Shown: positions 10,900 through 19,699 of the stretch, in pieces | How the letters are laid out: each line of letters begins with the position of its first letter | Position numbering within the stretch: position 1 is the stretch's first letter | Assembly (NCBI GenBank): GCA_050084515.1 | Contig: CM114273.1 | Location: 2,852,001 to 2,916,000, forward strand | Reading direction: 5' to 3' | DNA length: 64,000 bases | Source: Blasia pusilla | Taxonomy: Eukaryota > Marchantiophyta > Marchantiopsida > Blasiales | Program-made: the position numbers and the translations under genes | Notes under the pieces: model-generated | What the model was told of the DNA's origin: nothing | Seen by the model: the letters and a program-made list of their open reading frames with translations, nothing else | Databases searched by the model: none

Positions 10900-12100
10900 G
10901 ATCCTACAGCGGGCCAGACGGTTTTTTTGGGAGGGAAAAAATATTTTGAGGGTTTGGGAGGATGGCAGAGTACGCATAGTGCCGCATCCTTCGCAGAGAG
11001 CATGACTAGTGCAGCATGCCCATGAGGAGTTGGGTCACTTTGGGGTGAAGCGGACGTACATCTTGCTCCAGATTCAGTATTGGTGGCGAGGCATGCAGAC
11101 TGACGTTCAACACTTTGTTGCCAAGTGCATGGTGTGTGATCGGGTCCGAGCATCGTTCAATGCTCTGACTCCACAGTTGCATCCATTACTGATCATAGGC
11201 TTACGCTATAGATGGAGTTTGGATTTTGCAAGACCTTTGCCTTTGACGGAGCGTCATAGTCGTTATGTGTTGGTGATGGTCGAGCACTTCTCGGAGTGGA
11301 TCGAATTGGTTGCATTGCCTGACAAAGCAAGTGAGGGAGTAGCTTATGCCTTCCTTGATAGAGTTCTGAGTCATTATGGCACACTGGCTGAGGTGTTGAC
11401 AGACCAGGGTACCTAGTTTCGCGGTGAGTTCCAGGCCTTGTGTGATCAGGCGCAAATCGACCACCGCACGACTTCGGGAGATCATCCCGAGGCGGATGGA
11501 TTAGCGGAGAGAGTTGTGCAGACGGTGAAGAGGGGTTTACGCAAGTATGGCTTGCAGAGAGGGCACCTAGGAGATTGGGACCTCCAGCTGCCATGGTTGG
11601 CGATGGGATACAAATTCAGCATGCAAGCATCCTTAGCGTCTTTTTCACCGTACTTGCTTCTTTATGGTCGAGAGCCAGATTTACCTACGGCCATTCGTCA
11701 AGATGCTGGCGAGGTGTTGGACCTTGATGACCCGGATGTATGGATGCGAGCGTGTTTTCAGAGGGCTGAGTTGTTTCGGAGAGTGATGCCCATGGCGTTC
11801 GAGAACTTGGCGATTGCGCAACATTGATATACGTTGAGGTATGCGACTATTTGGGGTGGTGGTTATCGACCAACTATCCGGAGGTTTCATCAGGGAGATT
11901 ATTTCTACTTGCATCAGACGACACCGACGACGTTGGATGTGACTGCAGGGCGCACTATCCTGAGAGTGCGTGACGTTTTGCCATCCGGTGTTCTCTTGCT
12001 GGAGGGACGCGATGGTATGGTATGGAAGGACCATGTGCGTAATTGTGCACCATGTCACCTTCCCAACATTGATAGTACAGTGGATCTGAGCTTAGCAGTA
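10900..12100 (+). pseudogene. E1 DDE integrase with C-terminal SH3-like domain
   Basis: The integrase inserts cDNA into the host chromosome. The HHCC zinc-binding module spans about 11012-11135 (HAHEELGHFG, then CMVCDR). The catalytic core has the first aspartate in WSLDFA (about 11214), the second in LTDQGT (about 11397) and the glutamate in HPEADGLAE (about 11483-11509). A C-terminal module with FHQGDYFYL and VWKDHVRNC (about 11885-12045) corresponds to the SH3-like/GPY region. Stops at 11414 (TAG, E2 has GAG) and 11825 (TGA) break the frame. The 5-bp target duplication of the element agrees with a DDE integrase of this group. Confidence 0.87.
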
Positions 12101-12111
12101 GTTCCTCCAGG

Positions 12112-12259
12112 CTTGCGTTGTATGTTGTGTGGTTCTGCCCGTGGTGCGTCCACGATGCTAGTGTGTGATGGTTGTTCGAGAGGTTGGCATATGGCATGTC
12201 TGACGCCACCTCTCACTAGGGTTCCTCGGGGACGATGGATGTGTCCCACCTTTACATAG
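12112..12259 (+). pseudogene. E1 C-terminal PHD finger
   Basis: A C4HC3 zinc finger in frame with the integrase C-terminus. Ligands in order are CMLC, CDGC, HMAC and then CPTF. E2 has CPRC and E3 has CPSC at the last pair, so E1 has lost its eighth ligand (cysteine to phenylalanine). PHD fingers commonly read histone H3 tails. In this position, where chromoviruses carry a chromodomain, it could steer integration to particular chromatin, but that role is inferred. Confidence 0.82.
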
Positions 12260-12432
12260 AGGAGATACTAGGTAGGTTTTGATCCCAACTTTTTCTATGA
12301 CATGGATGATAGGAAGGCAAATAACGATGGGGCTATATGAGCACTCGACCTTCTTGCTCTTAGCGTGCGAGAGATGTATGTTATGGTAGGTAGGGATAGA
12401 TGGCTATCTGGAGTTAGAGGGACCTAACCACC
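12260..12432 (+). other. E1 3' untranslated segment
   Basis: Non-coding stretch between the PHD stop and the polypurine tract. The block CTATCTGGAGTTAG near 12400 is shared with E2 (near 51710, opposite strand), which suggests a conserved function close to the polypurine tract. Confidence 0.5.
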
Positions 12433-12445
12433 AACCAAGGGGGCG
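12433..12445 (+). promoter_or_regulatory. E1 polypurine tract
   Basis: Purine run AAGGGGGCG directly before block A. E2 has TAGGGGGGCGG at the same place. In LTR elements the tract primes plus-strand DNA and marks the 5' edge of the 3' LTR. Here it abuts block A, not block B, although B is what forms the left end of the integrated element. Confidence 0.75.
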
Positions 12446-12575
12446 ATTGGAGATATTTTGGTACTTCTTGTCTCGTTGTTTGGATGCCATGAGTTAGCAT
12501 GGGATCGTGCGTGTTTGTATGTGTGTGTTCGGTGACATCGATGTATCTTGCGTAGCGATGTGTATGCGCACGACA
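12446..12575 (+). repeat. E1 block A (internal copy)
   Basis: A 130-bp block from ATTGGAGATATT to GCGCACGACA. It is repeated as A' at 13094-13221 with about 95% identity. It is separated from the following B block by only two bases (GT, 12576-12577). Confidence 0.85.
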
Positions 12576-12578
12576 GTT

Positions 12579-13093
12579 GTCACGTCCTTTAGGATAGATC
12601 GATGAGATCTAGTAGAGCGTCTTCAAGAGTAGTGGAGGACAGGCCTAGGAGGTCGAGGATGACCTGCTGAGGCCCCGGGAAACCTGAGAGAGCAGGTTTC
12701 CCCTTCGTTTTGGCTCATTTGGAGCCATATTGTGGAACTTACTATTTCAAGTAAGTACCATTTTGAATATATGATCAAATTTATATTTTTGGTAAGTGGC
12801 CCTTGACCTCTTACATCAGGTCAAGAGCCAAAGAGATGACTTGGGAGAATAGGTTACCATGGAGAGAGCTTGGGAGAAGGGAGGGGTATATATCCCAAGG
12901 AGAGAGAGCTTGAGAGCTCATTCTCTCTTTGTTGAACCTCTTGGCATGAGGCGACGGAGCTATGGTCCCTTGCCTTGTGAATGTAACCCAAGTCTCTCAT
13001 TAGGAGAGTGGGTTTGGTTTGACATGAGAAAGAGTGGACACCTATGAGACCTATGGTATGAGATTGTGTAGAGAGACATTGGATCTTACTTTA
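12579..13093 (+). repeat. E1 right copy of block B
   Basis: 515 bp, same length as the left copy 3178-3692. It retains the TATA-like box at 12887-12893. It is sandwiched between A and A'. The B/A' junction TTACTTTA-ATTGG looks like the joint of two LTRs placed head to tail. Confidence 0.88.
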
Positions 13094-13221
13094 ATTGGAA
13101 ATATTTTGGTACTTCTTGTCTCGTTGTTTGGATGCCATGAGTTAGCATGGGATCGTGCGTGTTTGTGTGTGTGTTCGGTGACAGCGATGTATGTTGTGTA
13201 GCGATGTGTATGCGCACGACA
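13094..13221 (+). repeat. E1 block A' (right end of element)
   Basis: A 128-bp copy of block A that ends GCACGACA and is followed at once by the target duplication CAAAT (13222-13226). The duplication proves that A' is part of the element and forms its right terminus. No copy of A is present at the left end. Confidence 0.85.
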
Positions 13222-13226
13222 CAAAT

Positions 13227-14899
13227 CAAGAAGACACTCTCCCATAATAATATAGATTGGAAAACTTTTTAAAAATATTGGAGAAGGCTGTCCATCTCCC
13301 TTTGATATTTCTGTTTTCCCATTTGGTTACTAGCGTCTCACATCTGCATCCCTAAGCCATTGCTCTACCGATTTTCTAGAGCCTTCAATATACTCTGAAC
13401 AAAATTTATTTCTTTTTTATTTAATATTTTATTTTATTTTATTTTGTGGGACTTTTGGGCATGCAAAATCTCTCATCCTTATACTAGTGAACATGGAAAC
13501 AAGGCTTCTAAAAATAATCATATTATAATCATTACTATAACTCTCAAACAATAGTGGAGGTTCTTCTTAAGTACCCCACTCCTCCAATTCATTAATTCTC
13601 CGTAATTCAAGAAATTCAATCTTACTACTTCCTTCCTATGCTCTCAGGAGATGACCTTCAAGTGTAGGTCACCTTTCCCTTTATGAGGAGTGGTAACCTT
13701 TGAGAGGTTGACCTTCCCAACCATGTATGACTCTACTTGGACCTATACGATTGTGGGTTAGTTGGTAGTTGGTCTCATGAGCTGATCACATGTGTACTTG
13801 TTAGAGAGCTAGTATGGGTGTACTACAAGTGGGTAGTGACATGCTAGGAGAGAGGTGACATGTGTGTACAAGTCACCCATGTAGGTGCCTAGGGGGATAT
13901 ACCTTGGATGAGGCTCATTTGGAGCTTATCTCCTTAGGATTTCCGACCCTTGTTGGATCCGTAATACAACACGACTTGCATGTATTGAGCATGGATTCTC
14001 TCTTGAAGAGTGGGCTAGGAGTGATCAATAAGGAGATCACACATTTTGGGAATCCTTGTGTATACTTTCTCTTCTTGTTACACACGTGTGTATCTAATTC
14101 ACGAATATGGCAGTTTACATGAAGCACGGTTGATTGCAGATTTCATTAGAACTTACAGTGTGTATTCAACTTTATATCCTAAGGAGATGCAAACTCATTT
14201 TCAATAGAATAGAAGGTCAGACTCAATTTGTGGAATAGAGCACAATTGTGATGTTGTGGGGTTTGCAAGAATTGCGAGCTAGTGTATCCTCACCATGCGA
14301 GAGAACATGGGGCAGAAGAATTGTTGAAATCGAAGTGAGATGTTTAGAATTGAGAAATGTGTGCAATGCGACATATTTGACGGGATTTGAAGAGGAGGCA
14401 ATTAAGGATCATATTGTAGGCACGGAATTCATTAGATAATTCTAGTGAGGAAATCAGTGTCAATTGTGACATGATGTGGGCAAGTCAGCAAGTTCGTGGG
14501 CACTTCGTTGCTGATTTTGAGTGAGGTGTGCTTGATTCTGGACCAAATTGGATGAATGTTGGACAAGAGGAAAATCAAGTAAGAAGCAAATGAAATGATC
14601 CTTTCATTCGCTTCTTGCTTCAGAATCGTGCACCATAATGATGTTAAATTGTGCACAATTTTGTAAGATCTGAACTCACTATTGGAAATCCCACAAAAAA
14701 TTGAGTCTAACTATGAAAATGGGATAAGAAACGGAGCTGATTTGAGAAAGATTCAAAAATATTCCCCATAGTCGCATAGATTCCTTGAGATGAGCGGATC
14801 ATTGGAAGGGCGGTAGAGCAACGTTGGAGGAGTTGTGCGAGGCATCAAAACTTAAGTTCTGATAACCCTTGTTTGGAAAGTGAGAAGAAGTGAGGAGGA
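13227..14899. other. Gene-poor sequence right of E1
   Basis: No protein domain recognised. AT-rich around 13390-13440. A short phrase CTAGTATGGGTGTACTA near 13809 also occurs near 50684, after the PHD finger of E3, so part of this stretch may be terminal or leader sequence of E3. That link rests on 17 bases only. Confidence 0.45.
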
Positions 14900-16330
14900 G
14901 GAGAGCTCTTCATTCAATCGAAATTGAAGTTCCGATTTTTCTTGTTGATGAACGTGGTTCTGGCAAGGAAGAGGTTACATGGTAAAATTTCCCTTGGTGA
15001 GAGGTTGAGAAATCTTTGGGGTGTCACTAGTGGGGAGGAACTAGTGTCACTATTTTGGAGCCGTTATTGGAGCATAGCTAGGACTCATATCCACAAAGTT
15101 GGTGGAGTAAAGGGAGGCAATTAAGTTAAGTTCCAATTCAGGAGAGCCCTCCCAAGAGCCAGTTTGGAGCAGAGCGTCGAAGTGGGAATCAAAATTGAAG
15201 TTCTGATTCAGCAACAAGGGCCAATTCACTTGAAGGGCGCGGAACGATATGGCACGGCAAGGGTGACAAGAGCTACAAAAAGGATTTGGAACTCAAGTTC
15301 CATTTTGAGCACAGTTCAAGTGCATGGTGGTCATCTTGACGGCGGAGCAGAGATTGGTGCGGTGGGAGTGACAAGTGAGCAAGGAGGATTTGGAACTCAA
15401 GTTCCAATTCTATCTCAGTTGGAGAATAGTGGAGCGTCTCAACTGTAGTTAACTAGTATGGCGTGGCATAGTGCGGCGGCGTAGGGAAGTGAAGTGAGGA
15501 GGCAATTGGAACTTCATTTCCCAATCCGCTCTTCACTTATAGGTCTTCTCTACAGGAAGCTGTTGAGGAAAGGAAGGAGGCAATCATAACTCTAGTTTCC
15601 ATTATGCTCTTTATTTGTGGTGGGTTCTCTCTACAAGGAGGTGGAGAGGATATTGAAGGCAATCAAGTTCTGATCCCTTTTGGCCAGACCCAAGAAGTGA
15701 GATCGATGATACTCTCAATTTTAGCATGGGGTTCAGAGGAAGGAGAGAAGAATCGGAACTAAAGTTCCCATTCCCTAGATTCTTAAGAAGGGCGCGACTC
15801 TTCTTCAAGCACGGTGAGAAGAAGGAGGAAGAATCGGAACCGTGGTTCCTATTCCGCGGTTTGTTCAAGTGAGTGCAGCTCTTTTTATCAGGCGCGATGC
15901 GGCGTATGAAGTAGAGAGGGAGGAGTGAGCAATTGGAACTTCAGTTCCAATTCTATCATTCTTCTGTGAAGTTAGGAAGGAAGGAGTGAGCCAAAAGCAT
16001 TTGGAAGTGAAGTTCCAATCTTGCATTCTTTCAGGTAAAAATTTTTTTGTGACGGCCAAGTTCCGGGCAACTTGGCAAAGTCGTGCAGCGATCGAAACCC
16101 AAGTTCCATTGGGATAAGTCCTTTGCCCTTCTCTATCCTGAGGTAGTCTCTTTAGGTGCGGCTGAGAATCAGAACTCAAGTTCCCATTCCCAACTTGATC
16201 TCCTTCGAATCTGGCGTTTGTGGCATGGCGTGAATAAGAACTTCGGTTCTGATTCACGCCATGTGAATAGGAACTTCGGTTCTGATTCACCAAGACCGAA
16301 GTTCCTATTCACATGCGAGTTTGGTGCAGC
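14900..16330. repeat. Dispersed quasi-palindromic motif GGAACTTNAGTTCC
   Basis: About sixteen to eighteen copies of a short motif related to GGAACTTCAGTTCCAATTC occur at irregular 60-110-base spacing. Examples start near 14930, 15130, 15190, 15290, 15393, 15510, 15755, 15835, 15936, 16006, 16096, 16171, 16230 and 16270. The core GGAACT-AGTTCC is self-complementary. Sequence between copies is not repeated, so this is neither a simple tandem array nor a CRISPR. The copies face both ways by symmetry. No function is known to me. Confidence 0.7.
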
Positions 16331-16970
16331 AAAGCGAGGCTTCAAGGCGAGAGGTGAGGCACGTGAATCACGCGTATTCTCGGCGATTTGAAGCTTTCAG
16401 GCGAGAGAGGTGTTGAAGGTGCAAGTAGGCATGAGGCGCCAGGAAGCCAGCTTGCTGGCACGCATAAGGACTTGGCAAGATGATGTTGTGATCTAGTTCA
16501 ACGTAACTTCCAGGTCACCCATCCGAGTTCTATTCCTCCAGAGTGTAATTAGCAAGAGAGGTCTTTTGCATGTTGTGTTACCAATACACCCACAAGGAAG
16601 TGACGGCTAGTTGTTTCACACATGGGAATTTATTCACTTAGCTTGCTGCTTATGGAGATATTTGAGGGGTGATTTTTGGGAAACACACATTGTGGATTTG
16701 TGTGTAGGTGAGTGCACGACACTACCACGACTATTGTAGAGAACTTGGTGGGATGGATGCATACCACACTAGTGAGGAGTGACTTAGTGTGCAGACTATT
16801 TGCCGAGTGTTGATCTCGAGTGAGATAAGTAGGGGCGTGTCCACAGTTTGGGCATATCTAGTGTAGAGCTAGTGGCTCAAGACTCAGTCATATATAGTAG
16901 TTTGCAAGTTTCATCAGCGCGGATCCACAGAGTATTGGGGAGCATGGTTGTGGTAGAAGTGGCTGAGGAT
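16331..16970 (+). other. Probable leader of gypsy element E3
   Basis: No coding signal. From about 16910 to 17000 the sequence aligns by eye with the E1 region just before gag (shared phrases such as CACGGAGTGG and GAACCACCTC), so at least its end is E3 leader. Where E3 begins further left is not clear. Confidence 0.5.
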
Positions 16971-18154
16971 TTACACGGAGTGGGGCTAGGTATTGAGGGT
17001 TCACACACGAGGAACCACCTCAGCATCCATTGGTAGTTACTCCGGAGGTAACCTCAACGGATTCTGAGTTATCCAAGAGGCCACGGAGTGTCATGAGTGT
17101 TGCCACACAGTTGTTGTGGGACATACATGATCGCGATACGTATGGGTCCATGAGGGGACCTCGACATTTCTAATGCATGGTGGGAACCATCAAGTTGGAT
17201 GATTTAATGGAGGAGTTTGATAGTTGGTGCGATGCACAGAGGATGTGGAACTAGCAGAGATTCCACCCCTTTATGGCGTGGAAGGGACTTTTTCAGCATC
17301 TAGAGGGCCCTCCCATGGATGATTATCATGAATTTTGGATTCTCCATGAGGCAGAGATTAAGGCATGGAGAGTATTTTGGCCTCCAAGATATGTGTCCAT
17401 CACAGGGCGTGCAATGTATGGTGTGGCAGTTGTAGTAGCACCCACCAACCGCACGGAGCAGACACTTGGAGGAATTACCGCCCTGAGTATGAGGAGCTGA
17501 GTACTATCCACATTCAACCCGTTGGTTGAGTTCTTCCGAGAGTTGGGGAGGAACTATCAGGGGGTGAGGACCAACAAGCTAAAATTGATTCATAAGTTTT
17601 AGCGGAGAGAAGGAGAGAGTCTAGCTTCAAGAGGCCTATGTACGCCTCTCATAGTTGATTATAACGACTCAGGGTGTGACGAAGGCGCAAGAGGTTCAAT
17701 TTTGGTATGCGATGCTAGATCGCGAGTTGCAGAAGAGAGTGCGAGTTGCAACTCCTTACATGTTGGTTTGCCTACTCTCAAGTCCGTATTTTTGTTGGCG
17801 GAACGGATTGAGCTCAACATACTTGAGGAGAGAGTTTTGACGATAAGCGTGTCATCTTCGAGGAGACAACACGAGTGATGCTGTCTCCATAAGTGCCGCA
17901 ACGCACTACTCGAGATAGAGTCATGGGACCGAGGGATACATGAGGATACTAGGAGCCAGGACCACGACTAGTTCAGACTTAAGTTGGGCAACAAGTCTCA
18001 ACTATTTCTTGTTGGAAGTCTAGAGGATCACATCGTCAGTGAGATTGTAGATAGTAGAGTGGAGTGGAGGCAGCACCATCATATGTATATGAGGTAGCCC
18101 AGGGGAGGTCATCCTTACCTCAATGTGATCATTTCCATAGATATGGACACACGC
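16970..18154 (+). pseudogene. gag: E3 gag, first part
   Basis: Degenerate gag of an old gypsy copy. The segment at about 17178-17420 holds GTIKLDDL, FMAWKGLFQHLEGPPMDDYHEF and WRVFWPPRYVS, matching E1 and E2. A second block FNPLVEFFRELG at about 17513 matches the gag fold downstream. A zinc-knuckle pair is still readable near 18005-18055 (CWK-GSHRQ) and 18125-18154 (CDHFHRYGHTR), with the second cysteine of the latter changed to phenylalanine. The frame is broken many times. The second knuckle is cut by the insertion at 18155 and its continuation resumes at 19427. Confidence 0.75.
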
Positions 18155-18556
18155 TGTCGTATAGTAAAATCAACCAGTGTGTAAACTCCTTCGTCATTAA
18201 GTGTTAGATAGAGTTTCATTAGTATTAAGTAAATTGGCTTAGAAAAAGGAGATTCTTATGTTTAAACCTCTTTATGGTGCCTCTTTTATGCGGGCCCAAC
18301 TTTAGGAAAAGGAGGTAATAAATAAATGATGACTTTATAAAAGTAAAGTAGTTGCTTTAATGAAAAGCAAAAGTAGTCTTGATTGGTGACTAGGTTAGTT
18401 GGGGTAATTTGGAAAATATCAAGTGGGTAAAAGAGGATATTTTGGAAGAGATAAAAGGAAATCTATTTGTGTCAAAATGTGATTGGCTAAACCTTGAGAG
18501 GAAGCCATGTGGCACAAGATAAGATAAGCTCTATTTCGTACTCTTGTGGATCCCTT

Positions 18557-18567
18557 GTGAGTATATA
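18557..18567 (+). promoter_or_regulatory. TATA box inside the 1.27-kb insertion
   Basis: GAGTATATAAAAAGG is a strong plant-type TATA box about 400 bp into the insertion. It fits the promoter of an LTR read on the plus strand. Confidence 0.55.
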
Positions 18568-18654
18568 AAAAGGAGGGACCTTCAAGGGTTCATCACCTTC
18601 TATTCCACATCTGGAGTCTCTGGTGAGTGTATGGCTTTGGGATTGCTTGCTCTT

Positions 18655-18898
18655 CCAATGAGAGTGGATCACCCCTCTTGGGAGAGTAACTTGACCATGG
18701 TCTATTCTTCGAGAGATTTCTAGAGTGTGGTGTGTGTGTGTGTGTGTGTGAGGATGAGAGGTTTGTCACCGTAGAGGAGTTTAGTCATACTAAAATAACG
18801 GATGTTTTGGCTTGTTACTTCCCCAATGAGAGTGGATTACCCCTATTGGGAGAATAACTCCGCCAAAACCCATTCTTGAGGAGAGTAGAGAATGTGTG
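18655..18898 (+). repeat. Direct repeat around a (TG)n run
   Basis: Two roughly 70-base copies (about 18655-18726 and 18822-18893) share CCAATGAGAGTGGAT and TTGGGAGA-TAACT. Between them lies a TG dinucleotide run at about 18728-18750. The copies probably arose by local duplication inside the insertion. Confidence 0.65.
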
Positions 18899-19426
18899 TC
18901 AAGCATGGATAGGGGTGGAGCACGAGCTGTGCCCGACTTTCCTTTCCTCAATCCTTACCATGTCAAGGTCCTCTTTGTAGATAGGCACTGGTTCACTCGC
19001 TATTTAGTTTATCACTTTGGGGAGGCGTTCATGAATCAGGTCACGCAATCTCCAACTCCGGTGATTCTTCCTATCGTCACATATGGAAGGATATGGGATT
19101 GTACTTTGTATGTCCTTATATAACGACCCATGGATGTCAATAGGCCTGATCAAGTAGGGTTTAACACTAGTTGTGCTATCTTCCTCGTGTACAAGCGTAA
19201 AATAGTTTATAGGGATTTTATAGTTAGGAATTTCGGGGTCCGATGTTACGATGAAGTGATCGCCTCGGCACTTCCATTTGTGATACCTCTCGTGAGAGAA
19301 TGGAGAGTGTACATCATAATTTTGTATTGAAAAAGGAGAACTTCTTAGAGAGTTCACCTTGCATCGACCGCATCCACCGCAGATAGAAGGCCCGCCCTTG
19401 CTCGAAGAAAGACTCTCGACACGACA

Positions 19427-19615
19427 ACGCGTGAGAGAATTTTTTGAGCTCCATCCGGAGCTATGCCTAGAGGGAGGTTGAGGATCTAGAGCTAGCAGAA
19501 GATAAGGTGTAGGAGGTTGAGGAAATGGTGGAGGTAGGACCCCACCACCTGGCTGAGCAAGTGCAACATTTGCATCAGAGGTAGTTTTGGCGAGGATTGC
19601 TCAATTGGAGCAACG
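19427..19615 (+). pseudogene. gag: E3 gag, second part
   Basis: Resumes the gag sequence behind the 1.27-kb insertion. The DNA at 19485-19545 aligns with E1 6360-6425 (shared GGAGGT and CACCACCT phrases). The frame near 19587 reads IAQLEQRLQ, matching IQQLQEQI in E1. It is cut at 19616-19624 by the Mutator-like element and continues at 30734. Confidence 0.65.
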
Positions 19616-19624
19616 CCTTCAAGG
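19616..19624. repeat. 9-bp target duplication of Mutator-like element, left copy
   Basis: CCTTCAAGG here and at 30734-30742. Deleting the intervening sequence plus one copy rejoins E3 gag in frame (EQRLQ followed by GMTTK). Nine bases is the hallmark size for Mutator superfamily transposases. Confidence 0.82.
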
Positions 19625-19654
19625 CGGGGCAGGTATTCTGGCAGGAGAGAGTAA

Positions 19655-19693
19655 GAGAGGAGAGGAAGAGAGGAAGAGAGGAGAGTCTCTCTT
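19655..19693. repeat. Terminal inverted repeat core, left
   Basis: Purine-rich GAGAGGAGAGGAAGAG series, matched in reverse complement by 30683-30725. The low complexity makes the match less specific, but position next to the 9-bp duplications supports it. Confidence 0.6.
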
Positions 19694-19699
19694 AAAAAA

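Larger units (their letters stand above)
3178..13221 (+). mobile_element. E1: Ty3/gypsy retrotransposon with DNA methyltransferase and PHD finger
   Basis: A 10,044-bp element bounded by CAAAT duplications. Order of parts: left repeat B (3178-3692), leader, gag with zinc knuckle, retropepsin, DNMT3-like C5-methyltransferase, reverse transcriptase, RNase H, DDE integrase, PHD finger, polypurine tract, then A-B-A' at the right end. RT-RH-IN order places it in Ty3/gypsy. The coding region is broken by several stops and at least four frame changes (near 6150, 8695, 9160 and 10563). It is therefore non-autonomous now. The two B copies are both 515 bp and differ at roughly 20 sites by eye, so the insertion is not very recent. 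The frame is continuous from the end of gag through protease to methyltransferase apart from nonsense codons, which implies a polyprotein. Confidence 0.92.
18155..19426. mobile_element. 1.27-kb solo-LTR-like insertion in E3 gag
   Basis: The insertion begins TGTCG and ends CGACA and is flanked by ACGC (18151-18154 and 19427-19430). Removing it restores the gag reading YGHTR-VREFFELHPEL, matching YGHTHARCFSLPPELHS in E1, so the boundaries are well supported. It contains a TATA box and downstream direct repeats but no transposition gene. The end bases agree with the GTC...GACA ends of E1 and E2. It is most simply a solo LTR, or a short non-autonomous relative. Two adjacent frames at 18896-19123 and 19130-19330 encode about 70 residues each and look faintly alike, but I recognise no family. 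Confidence 0.7.

Noticed and set aside
12446-13221. Ordinary 3' LTR (either A-B or B-A') for E1
   Set aside because: Neither reading gives a matching 5' LTR: the left end has only B, with neither A before nor A' after it, and the CAAAT duplications lie outside B on the left and A' on the right.
3178-13221. DIRS/Ngaro-type element with tyrosine recombinase, suggested by the split repeats
   Set aside because: A DDE integrase with HHCC module is present, target duplications exist, and no tyrosine-recombinase signature was found in the coding region.
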